From: an uncultured Akkermansia sp.
Lineage (GTDB): Bacteria; Verrucomicrobiota; Verrucomicrobiia; Verrucomicrobiales; Akkermansiaceae
Direction of reading: 5' to 3'
Length of the DNA stretch: 6,459 nucleotides
NCBI GenBank assembly: GCA_900766865.1
Contig: CAAFXA010000333.1
Span: forward strand, 1 to 6,459
Part shown: positions 1 through 4,967 of the stretch, piece after piece
Layout of the letters: each line of letters starts with the position of its first letter
Position numbering within the stretch: the first letter of the stretch is position 1
Notes under the pieces: generated by a model
What the model was told of the DNA's origin: nothing
Seen by the model: the letters and a program-made list of their open reading frames with translations, nothing else
The model's database searches: none
Program-made: the position numbers and the translations under genes

Positions 1-19
1 ACGTGTGCTCTTCCGATCT
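1..19. other. Illumina adapter remnant at the contig end
   Basis: The first 19 bases match the 3' end of the standard Illumina TruSeq read-2 adapter (ending GCTCTTCCGATCT). They sit exactly at the window edge and interrupt a conserved gene, rsmD, whose frame runs meaninglessly through them. This is sequencing residue that survived trimming and assembly, not genome. Genomic sequence starts at about base 20. Confidence 0.95.
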
Positions 20-254
20 CCATGGCACAGCTCTGCCGCGCGGCATCCACCATGCGGGCACTTGCTGCACCCCGGCTCAGAGCCTCCAGGCCTACGGAGC
101 CGGAGCCGCAATAAAGATCCAGAACGCGAGCTCCTTCAATGATGGGGCCAATGATGTTGAAAAGGGCTTCCCGCACCCGATCCTGCGTGGGGCGAACTTC
201 TCCCTGCGGCACCTTGATGCTGTATCCCTTGGCTTTTCCGGCAATGATTCTCAT
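20..254 (-). CDS. rsmD: 16S rRNA (guanine966-N2)-methyltransferase RsmD, C-terminus missing
   Basis: RsmD uses S-adenosylmethionine to methylate G966 of 16S rRNA in the 30S subnit head, in the cytoplasm. About 78 residues are visible, against roughly 180-200 for the full family. The N-terminus MRIIAGKAKG, then RPTQDRVREALFNI (about residues 21-34), then the SAM-binding motif I VLDLYCGSGSVGLEALSRGA (44-63) follow the family in order. The catalytic (D/N)PPY motif lies beyond the contig end. The ATG at 254 is chosen because family members begin at this point, although no strong Shine-Dalgarno site precedes it. It starts 12 bases after the stop of the basic-tailed gene, so co-transcription is likely. 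The frame stays open through the adapter bases, but those codons are artefact. Identification is firm; the truncation is technical. Confidence 0.93.
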
Positions 255-266
255 GTGTGCTATCTG

Positions 267-1151
267 TTACGATTTGCGACGGCGGCGGCGATTGCGCTTC
301 TTGCGGCGCTCTTTCGGTTTGTCTTCCTTTGCTTTTTCCTCAGTTGCTTCCGGTTTGGGCTCTTCGGCCTTGGGTGCAGGAGGCGCGGCTTCGGGCGGGT
401 CTGCGGCTGGCGGCCCTACGCGGAAACGCAGCACATAGCTGCCCTGTGCCAGGGTGCAGCCGCTGCCGGGAGTGCGCTCGATGAAGCTGTAGCTCAGGTA
501 CAGATACTCGCCGTTCATGCGGCGGGAAATGCTCAGCGTCTCCATCAGTACAGACATGGCGTCTTCTTTCTGCAGAACCCAGGTTGTACCCTTGCGAGCG
601 CCATATACATTGGTGTTCAGGGTAAGAAGTTCCTTAGGCCTCATCGTGCCGTTGGGGGAGGTCCAGGTGTTGTCCGTGGCATTGTATACCATGCCGGTGA
701 TAGCCAGCGGCGTCACCTGTCGCGTAAATTGATTCACGCTCACGCCATGCAGCCCCCACTCGTTGTTGCCCTTGTCGTAGGCACCCAGCTGCACTGTCTG
801 TATCGGTGTAATGGCAATTTTTGCCCACTCTGCCTTATATTTTTCGTACTCTGCCTTATCCGGCCACAAATCGGCGTTGTATGCCATCTGCTCCGTGGCG
901 TTGTAGTTGCGTAGAATTTCCTGCTTTTTATCGGAGGGCAGCGCCTGCAGACGGGCAGAAAGTTCCTGCTGTATACGTACAAACTCCGGGGTGGGTGCCA
1001 CCTGTACCGATTCACCCGTCAGGCGCATACCATCCGCCGGAAAATTCATCAGCGCCGGTGGCACTGTCGCCCCCTGTGCCACAACAATAGCAGCAGGTGC
1101 CGTCAGAAGCGAGAAGAGTGGTAAGAGTGATTTCATATCGTGCTTTTTCAT
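267..1151 (-). CDS. Exported protein of unknown function with Arg/Lys-rich C-terminal tail
   Basis: I do not recognise this family. From the ATG at 1151 it has 294 residues. Residues 1-28 look like a Sec signal peptide: KKH near the start, a hydrophobic run at about 8-25, and possible cleavage after VVA (25) or QGA (28). The middle (about 30-245) is a globular-looking domain with several Trp and Tyr and no motif I can name. From about 246 the chain becomes a Pro/Ala/Glu/Lys linker and ends in KERRKKRNRRRRRKS (280-294). Alternative starts are a TTG at 1178, which adds 9 residues before the signal peptide, and an ATG at 1136, which keeps the hydrophobic core. The 1151 start has an AGGA-like stretch upstream, though rather far away. 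It sits directly upstream of rsmD on the same strand and is divergent from the rppH block. An envelope location is inferred; a basic tail on an exported protein suggests binding to polyanions such as LPS, nucleic acid or acidic glycan. Confidence 0.8.
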   Translation of the reverse strand: MKKHDMKSLLPLFSLLTAPAAIVVAQGATVPPALMNFPADGMRLTGESVQVAPTPEFVRIQQELSARLQALPSDKKQEILRNYNATEQMAYNADLWPDKAEYEKYKAEWAKIAITPIQTVQLGAYDKGNNEWGLHGVSVNQFTRQVTPLAITGMVYNATDNTWTSPNGTMRPKELLTLNTNVYGARKGTTWVLQKEDAMSVLMETLSISRRMNGEYLYLSYSFIERTPGSGCTLAQGSYVLRFRVGPPAADPPEAAPPAPKAEEPKPEATEEKAKEDKPKERRKKRNRRRRRKS

Positions 1152-1183
1152 TCTAGCATTTTCCTGTTCCCCTGACAAGCTCG

Positions 1184-1225
1184 ATTTCCCTTTTTTTGAT
1201 TCAGGATGCTAAAAAAAGGGGAAAT
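1184..1225. repeat. Long A/T-rich inverted repeat in the divergent intergenic region
   Basis: ATTTCCC plus seven T (1184-1197) pairs with seven A plus GGGGAAAT (1211-1225) around a 13-base loop. The stem is 14 bp with one extra G bulged. It lies between divergent genes and the A/T pairs are next to the loop, so it does not look like a standard intrinsic terminator. It could be a 5'-UTR hairpin for the minus-strand gene, a protein-binding site, or curved DNA. The complementarity is seen directly; the function is unknown. Confidence 0.6.
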
Positions 1226-1250
1226 ATACGGACTTGTTACAAGTAGCGAA
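1223..1250 (-). promoter_or_regulatory. Candidate sigma70-type promoter for the basic-tailed exported gene and rsmD
   Basis: Read on the minus strand, TTCGCT (1245-1250) is followed by a 16-base spacer and TATATT (1223-1228). The -10 matches five of six consensus bases and the -35 three of six. The predicted start near 1216 would give a leader of about 65 bases to the ATG at 1151. Moderate evidence only; strengthened by the divergent gene arrangement and by the palindrome filling the spacer. Confidence 0.4.
1232..1244. promoter_or_regulatory. Perfect palindrome, possible operator
   Basis: ACTTGT-T-ACAAGT is a perfect inverted repeat with 6-base arms around one base. It lies entirely inside the 16-base spacer of the candidate minus-strand promoter (1223-1250) and starts 11 bases upstream of the plus-strand -35 candidate. 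A dimeric repressor bound here could block the minus promoter and influence the plus one. No regulator gene is in the window, so the protein cannot be named. Confidence 0.4.
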
Positions 1251-1254
1251 GGGA

Positions 1255-1282
1255 TTGAACCGGTGAGCTTGCCCGATATAGT
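1255..1282 (+). promoter_or_regulatory. Candidate sigma70-type promoter for the rppH-trmO-hydrolase block
   Basis: TTGAAC (1255-1260), a 16-base spacer, then TATAGT (1277-1282): four of six and five of six consensus bases. Transcription would start near 1289, just before the AGGAG site at 1300-1304 and the small ORF that opens at 1310. This promoter would give rppH a leader of roughly 85 bases. Confidence 0.45.
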
Positions 1283-1299
1283 TAGATTTCCTGATAAAT

Positions 1300-1304
1300 A
1301 GGAG
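1300..1304 (+). promoter_or_regulatory. Strong Shine-Dalgarno site AGGAG for the ATG at 1310
   Basis: AGGAG is followed by five bases and ATG (1310-1312), close to ideal spacing and the clearest ribosome-binding site in the window. It serves a 50-codon ORF that is out of frame with rppH, not rppH itself. Confidence 0.55.
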
Positions 1305-1309
1305 TTTCC

Positions 1310-1462
1310 ATGGGGTTGATTCAGAAATGTCTTGCATTCAGTATGGTGCTGTGCTACACTCCACGCAGACAGTTATGCCTCAGTCCACGGAACTATATCG
1401 ACCGAATGCTGCCATTATCTATCAGCGCAATGATGGAACGGTGCTGGTATGTGAACGCGTGA
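1310..1462 (+). CDS. Possible 50-residue leader ORF overlapping the start of rppH
   Basis: This ORF begins at the ATG placed five bases after AGGAG and runs 50 codons to TGA at 1460-1462, in a different frame from rppH and covering its first 29 or so codons. The predicted peptide begins MGLIQKCLAFSMVLCYTPRQ, with a mildly hydrophobic N-terminus and several Cys. I recognise no family. Its far half is forced by the rppH sequence underneath, so only the first 20 or so codons are informative. It could be a translated leader affecting rppH initiation, or the ribosome site could be the relic of an rppH start later lost by an indel. Existence as a real protein is uncertain. Confidence 0.25.
   Translation: MGLIQKCLAFSMVLCYTPRRQLCLSPRNYIDRMLPLSISAMMERCWYVNA
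1332..1360 (+). promoter_or_regulatory. Weaker alternative promoter immediately upstream of rppH
   Basis: TTGCAT (1332-1337), a 17-base spacer and TACACT (1355-1360), with TG one base before the -10 as in extended -10 promoters. Match is only three and four of six. A transcript from here would start about 7-9 bases before the ATG at 1375, making rppH nearly leaderless, which would fit the lack of a Shine-Dalgarno site there. Confidence 0.3.
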
Positions 1463-1845
1463 AACCCGCCGGAGCCTGGCAGTTCCCGCAGGGAGGTATC
1501 AAGAAGGGAGAATCGCCTCTCAGCGCTGCATGCCGTGAGGGAATGGAGGAAACCGGGTTCCGGCCAAACGAGTACGAGGTTGTCGAGGAGCATGGCCCTT
1601 ATCGTTACGATTATCCGCCCAAAGAGCGCGAGCGTGTGCTGAGAAAGCGAGGAATTCCCTATGCTGGGCAGGAGCAGTATTACTTCCTGTGCCGCATGCA
1701 CAGCAATGCCGCAGAACCATGGCTGGATAACAAGGAATTCCGAGACTACAAGTGGGTACACCCCCGCGACTTTGACTTTGACAGTCTGCCGGACTTCAAG
1801 CGCGGCGTCTACGAACAGGTGATGCGGGATTTCTTCGGCGTGTGA
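1375..1845 (+). CDS. rppH: RNA pyrophosphohydrolase, Nudix family (RppH-like)
   Basis: RppH removes pyrophosphate from the 5'-triphosphate end of RNA, opening transcripts to RNase E-type decay; relatives also hydrolyse diadenosine polyphosphates. The 156-residue product carries YRPN at 8-11 (E. coli RppH has it at 7-11), WQFPQGG at 35-41, a Nudix box at 40-62 (G40, E46, R54, E55, E58, E59, G61), GQEQYYF matching E. coli GQKQKWF, and a C-terminal FKRGVYEQVMRDF like FKRDVYRRVMKEF. One deviation: the box position usually held by a bulky aliphatic residue is Gly56. The metal-binding Glu residues are intact. I choose the ATG at 1375 because it reproduces the family N-terminus; an in-frame ATG at 1327 would add 16 unconserved residues. 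First gene of the block; its TGA shares a base with the trmO ATG. A dinucleoside polyphosphate hydrolase is the alternative. Confidence 0.9.
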   Translation: MPQSTELYRPNAAIIYQRNDGTVLVCERVKPAGAWQFPQGGIKKGESPLSAACREGMEETGFRPNEYEVVEEHGPYRYDYPPKERERVLRKRGIPYAGQEQYYFLCRMHSNAAEPWLDNKEFRDYKWVHPRDFDFDSLPDFKRGVYEQVMRDFFGV

Positions 1846-2507
1846 TGGAACCGATTGCCCACATACGTTCCCCTTTTGCGGATAAATTCGGCGTGCCCAG
1901 GCAGGGTAATCTGGCGCCACACGTCATCAGCGAGATTGTGTTCACCCCCGGCTACCGCAACCCGGAATGTGTGCGCGGCATAGAGGCCTTCAGTCATCTC
2001 TGGCTTATCTGGGGCTTCCATTGCAATGAAGAAGCCGGCTGGCATCCCACCGTGCGTCCTCCCCGGCTTGGAGGCAACACGCGTGTTGGCGTTTTTGCTA
2101 CGCGTTCACCCTTCCGGCCAAATGGTCTGGGACTTTCTGTTGTTCGCCTCCTCTCCGTGGAGCCCGGCCCGATTCTGCGTGTGAGCGGTGCGGATATGGT
2201 GGATGGCACCCCCATTTATGACATAAAGCCCTATATTCCCTACGCCGACAGCCTGCCGGAAGCCACCGGAGGCTTTACAGAAACACCCCGCACCATGCTG
2301 GAGGTGCAGTTGGATTGCCCGCTCCCTCGAGCCGCAACACAGGAGTGGGCTCTCGCCATGCGGGAAGTACTGGCTCAGGACCCGCGCCCTGCTTATCAAG
2401 ACGATCCGCAGCGCATTTATCACATTATTCTGAAACCTTTTGAGGTGAGTTTCCTCGTACATGACGGGGTGGCCCGTGTGCAGAAAATCTGCCCCGCCCC
2501 CGTATGA
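1845..2507 (+). CDS. trmO: tRNA (adenine37-N6)-methyltransferase TrmO (TsaA/YaeB)
   Basis: TrmO uses S-adenosylmethionine to methylate t6A37 to m6t6A in threonine tRNA, tuning decoding in the cytoplasm. The 220-residue product compares with 235 in E. coli and matches it along its length: IRSPF and KFGVPRQ near the start, RGIEAFSHLWLIW, GWHPTVRPPRLGGN, GVFATRSPFRPNGLGLS, then DGTPIYDIKPYIPYADS. The C-terminal part contains REVLAQDPRPAY, identical to the E. coli stretch, and an ending like the family's small C-terminal domain. I choose the ATG at 1845 over the in-frame GTG at 1842; its A is the last base of the rppH stop (TGATG), so translation is probably coupled. Its own stop overlaps the next start by four bases (ATGA). 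Complete, with no missing conserved segment that I can see. Confidence 0.95.
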   Translation: MEPIAHIRSPFADKFGVPRQGNLAPHVISEIVFTPGYRNPECVRGIEAFSHLWLIWGFHCNEEAGWHPTVRPPRLGGNTRVGVFATRSPFRPNGLGLSVVRLLSVEPGPILRVSGADMVDGTPIYDIKPYIPYADSLPEATGGFTETPRTMLEVQLDCPLPRAATQEWALAMREVLAQDPRPAYQDDPQRIYHIILKPFEVSFLVHDGVARVQKICPAPV

Positions 2508-3577
2508 TTCAGAAGCTCCAGGCCGCATTTGAGCAAAACCTGGCCGAAGGGCTGGAGCAGGGGGGCTCCGTCTCTGTGTGGAAAGATGGCGTGGAACTCG
2601 TTACCCTCTGCGGAGGCGATACCGGTACCGGCAGCCCCTGGCAGCCAGACACGCTGGTGCCCATTTACTCTGCCACCAAACCTGCCGCGGCGGCCTGCCT
2701 GTTGCAGGCACTGTACGACTGCTGTCGCGGCCCGGAGTTGCCTGTTGGCGACCTATGGCCACAATTTCCATGTCCGCAGCTCACAGTGGCAGAGCTGCTT
2801 TCCCACCAAGGTGGCCTGGCTGCCCTGTCCGAACCCGCCCCGCTGGATGACCTGGTGGCCTGCCGCAGCGCCATCGAGAAGAGCCGCCCCCTCTGGGCTC
2901 CACCGCAGCATGGCTACCACCCCCAGACCTTCGGGCCGATGGTGGATATCCTCATGCTGGAGTTGACGGGAATGCGCGTGGCTGACTTCTGGGAATCCCG
3001 CATCCGCCAGCCCCTCGGGCTGGAGTTCTACATCGGCCACCTGCCTCAGGAAGCCTTTAACCGCGTGGCCCATCTGCGCACCGCCCGCATGCTCTCTGCC
3101 ATGCCCCGCACACCCTTCTACCGCGAGTATTTCGATGAGGCCTCGCCCGTCCACCGCGCGTTCAACAGTATCACTGGCTTTCACTCTGCCAGGGAAATGA
3201 ATACCCCCGCAGCCTGGCTCTCCGGCTCTCCGGCCAAGGGTGGTGTGGCCTCTGCGCGGGGGCTGGCTATGTTCTACCAGGTACTGCTGGGCAACATTCC
3301 CGGTTCTCCCTTTGCTCCGGAGGTGGCGGACTGGATGAATACCCCCCAATGCTCCGGGGCGGACCTTACCCTCCTGCAACATACCGCCTTTACCTGTGGC
3401 GCCATGTGTGAGCCCGCAGAGTTCTTCCCCCGCGGCGGTTTCGGGCACGCTGGAGCAGGTGGCTCCCATGGCTGCTGCTCTCCCTCTACCGGCCTGTCTT
3501 TTGCTTATGTCATGCGTGGCATGGAGCTGGGTAATCTCCCCGGCCTCCGCGTCCGTAGACTTCTTGAAGTTTTGTGA
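2504..3577 (+). CDS. Cytoplasmic serine hydrolase, class C beta-lactamase/esterase fold
   Basis: A 357-residue member of the beta-lactamase-related serine hydrolase family (esterase EstB/LACTB type). The catalytic SxxK is SATK at 56-59. LLSHQGGL (98-105) is the usual conserved LLSHxxGL. HGYHPQTFG (136-144) places the family Tyr at 138, in the GYHxxTxG form typical of esterase-like members rather than the YxN of true class C beta-lactamases. FGHAGAGGS (313-321) supplies the third, HxG motif. There is no signal peptide, so it is probably cytoplasmic and unlikely to protect against periplasmic beta-lactams. The likely reaction is hydrolysis of an ester or amide through an acyl-serine; the substrate is unknown. 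Start fixed by the ATGA overlap with trmO. Last gene of the block, followed by a hairpin terminator. Confidence 0.9.
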   Translation: MIQKLQAAFEQNLAEGLEQGGSVSVWKDGVELVTLCGGDTGTGSPWQPDTLVPIYSATKPAAAACLLQALYDCCRGPELPVGDLWPQFPCPQLTVAELLSHQGGLAALSEPAPLDDLVACRSAIEKSRPLWAPPQHGYHPQTFGPMVDILMLELTGMRVADFWESRIRQPLGLEFYIGHLPQEAFNRVAHLRTARMLSAMPRTPFYREYFDEASPVHRAFNSITGFHSAREMNTPAAWLSGSPAKGGVASARGLAMFYQVLLGNIPGSPFAPEVADWMNTPQCSGADLTLLQHTAFTCGAMCEPAEFFPRGGFGHAGAGGSHGCCSPSTGLSFAYVMRGMELGNLPGLRVRRLLEVL

Positions 3578-3659
3578 TGTGTGCGCAAAAGAGGCACACG
3601 TTCAGATTTGTCGATGTAAGAGAGTATTCAGAGCAGAAATCTCTTTACTGAGGTACAGA

Positions 3660-3689
3660 AAAGCCGGTGCCTTTCGGGACACCGGCTTT
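3660..3689. terminator. Hairpin terminator between convergent genes, probably bidirectional
   Basis: AAAGCCGGTG (3660-3669) pairs perfectly with CACCGGCTTT (3680-3689) around a ten-base loop, giving a 10-bp stem. It lies 82 bases after the serine hydrolase stop and 24 bases beyond the stop of the convergent minus-strand gene. The trailing U tract is short in both directions: four T (TTTTC) on the minus strand and three T (TTTC) on the plus strand. It is probably used by both blocks. The rest of the 136-base gap holds no gene I can see. Confidence 0.8.
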
Positions 3690-3713
3690 CTGCAACAACT
3701 TGTAATCAGGCCG

Positions 3714-4943
3714 TTATTTCTGCTGGATGGTAATCTCGCCCCAGGTGCTGCGTTTGCCGGGGTCGTTACCATAGGTGATTTCGAGGCCGGGATTCTTGAG
3801 GGACTTCTTGACAGTGAGAGTGATGTCCTTCTGCGTACCTGCGGACCAGGAAACTTCGCAGGGGGTATCATGCGTGGCCACGCACTTATCACCATCCATG
3901 AGGCGGAGTTTCTTGACGATGATACCATCTCGCCCGGTCGTGAGCTTGAAGTGCACGTTGTAGGTACCGGGTTTGGTGATGGGGACATCGTGCATCAGCA
4001 TGGGGACGGGAGCGGAGGGGATAATCTGCTCGCTCCAGCCCTGGCCGTAGCGGTATTGCTTGACCCAGTCGCGCATGATGACGGGGCCTGCTACTCCGAG
4101 AATGGATTCGGGGTCGAGCTTATGCATGATGCGTGCATATTTGGTGATGGTAGGACCACCTGCCATGGGGCCGTAGGCGCGGCGGACATGGCCGATAGCT
4201 GTGGCGCAGGCGCGCTGCTTCTGCCAGGTGGTCAGGAGGGGATTATCCAACACCTTATCCAGGCGCTTCAGGAAGTCCGGCATACTCTCACCATTCTGAA
4301 GGCCAAAGCCGAAGTTAAGTGCGCCAATGCATCCGGACGAGTCCGAAGGATCCAGCTTCTTCATGGTGTCCATTAATCCGCCGGGGTAGTTAAGACCCTT
4401 CACACGAGTGGCTTGCAGGATAAGCTTCATCTTATCATCAAGTTTATCGGTCTCACCGGATTTATCAAGAAGAGCCTGATACTTCTTTCTGGAATCCATG
4501 CGGGACTTTATCAGCTCCGCAACTTCTGCAACGGAGGCATTCATCAGCGTTGCACCCTGGAGGGTGGCATAATGATGGCCATTCTTATCGTAGAAAAACA
4601 GGGCCGGATAGGTGATGTCGGACATATCATTTGGGTACCCGAAGGGCCCCATTATCTTCTTTGCGTTGGCGTTGTTTTTCTCGTTGCGGTTCTGGTAAAC
4701 AGGGGCGAGAATGAGTGCAGCATTGCCTGCCGCTGCTTTGACGCCGGCGTCTGCCACAAGTTTTTTGCAGAGTTTTTCGCCGTAGCGATCCCAGTCTGCC
4801 GGATGGAAGAACAGGATGTAACCATCATTGGTTACTTTCTTTTTAGCGGCCTCGACAGTGGGATACTGCTGGGCAGCCTGAGTCGGAAGACCTGCGAATG
4901 CTAACAGAGCAGCGGTCAGTACCAGAGAAAGCGTTTTCTTCAT
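3714..4943 (-). CDS. Exported protein: CXXC-less thioredoxin-fold domain plus C-terminal beta-sandwich-like domain
   Basis: 409 residues, family not recognised by name. A clear Sec signal peptide (MKKTLSLVLTAALLAFAG...) probably ends after A23 or A24. Residues about 28-155 read as a thioredoxin-like fold: a strand YILFFHP (42-48), then WDRYGEKLCKKL (51-62) where an active protein would have WCxxCK, a strand at 75-82, and ITYPALFFYD (110-119) with the usual cis-Pro at P113. The CXXC pair is replaced, leaving a single Cys59, so disulfide oxidoreductase activity is unlikely. A helical middle (about 156-300) follows. The last 100 or so residues (PGTYNVHFKLTTG ... GEITI) are rich in strands and resemble carbohydrate-binding-like sandwich domains; C354 and C362 could form a disulfide. 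It begins 24 bases after the stop of the larger upstream gene, without a good Shine-Dalgarno site. A structural or binding role outside the cytoplasm is inferred. Confidence 0.85.
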   Translation of the reverse strand: MKKTLSLVLTAALLAFAGLPTQAAQQYPTVEAAKKKVTNDGYILFFHPADWDRYGEKLCKKLVADAGVKAAAGNAALILAPVYQNRNEKNNANAKKIMGPFGYPNDMSDITYPALFFYDKNGHHYATLQGATLMNASVAEVAELIKSRMDSRKKYQALLDKSGETDKLDDKMKLILQATRVKGLNYPGGLMDTMKKLDPSDSSGCIGALNFGFGLQNGESMPDFLKRLDKVLDNPLLTTWQKQRACATAIGHVRRAYGPMAGGPTITKYARIMHKLDPESILGVAGPVIMRDWVKQYRYGQGWSEQIIPSAPVPMLMHDVPITKPGTYNVHFKLTTGRDGIIVKKLRLMDGDKCVATHDTPCEVSWSAGTQKDITLTVKKSLKNPGLEITYGNDPGKRSTWGEITIQQK

Positions 4944-4967
4944 ATTCTTATGGATGGAAATGGGTTA

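Noticed and set aside
3..914. 303-residue plus-strand ORF across the rsmD and exported-protein genes
   Set aside because: It starts inside the adapter bases and is antisense to two better-supported genes, one of them rsmD with conserved motifs; its protein is low-complexity Arg/Gly/Ala/Leu with no family features.
1251..1265. Minus-strand GGTTCAATCCC resembling a tRNA T-loop, perhaps a tRNA remnant
   Set aside because: The flanking bases do not form a T-stem (only two pairs before a mismatch), and no anticodon arm, D arm or acceptor stem can be drawn.
1393..1920. 175-residue minus-strand ORF opposite rppH
   Set aside because: Antisense to a gene with an intact Nudix box; no recognisable motif of its own.
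2753..3469. 238-residue minus-strand ORF opposite the serine hydrolase
   Set aside because: A shadow of a GC-rich gene; the plus-strand frame has all three catalytic motifs and coupled start sites.
3616..3648. Imperfect hairpin GTAAGAGAG / CTCTTTAC downstream of the serine hydrolase
   Set aside because: Eight weak pairs with a bulge and a 16-base loop, with no T tract; the GC-rich hairpin just after it explains termination better.
3396..4376. 326-residue plus-strand ORF
   Set aside because: It overlaps the C-terminal motifs of the serine hydrolase in another frame, runs through the terminator hairpin and is antisense to the thioredoxin-fold gene, which has a signal peptide and a coherent fold.
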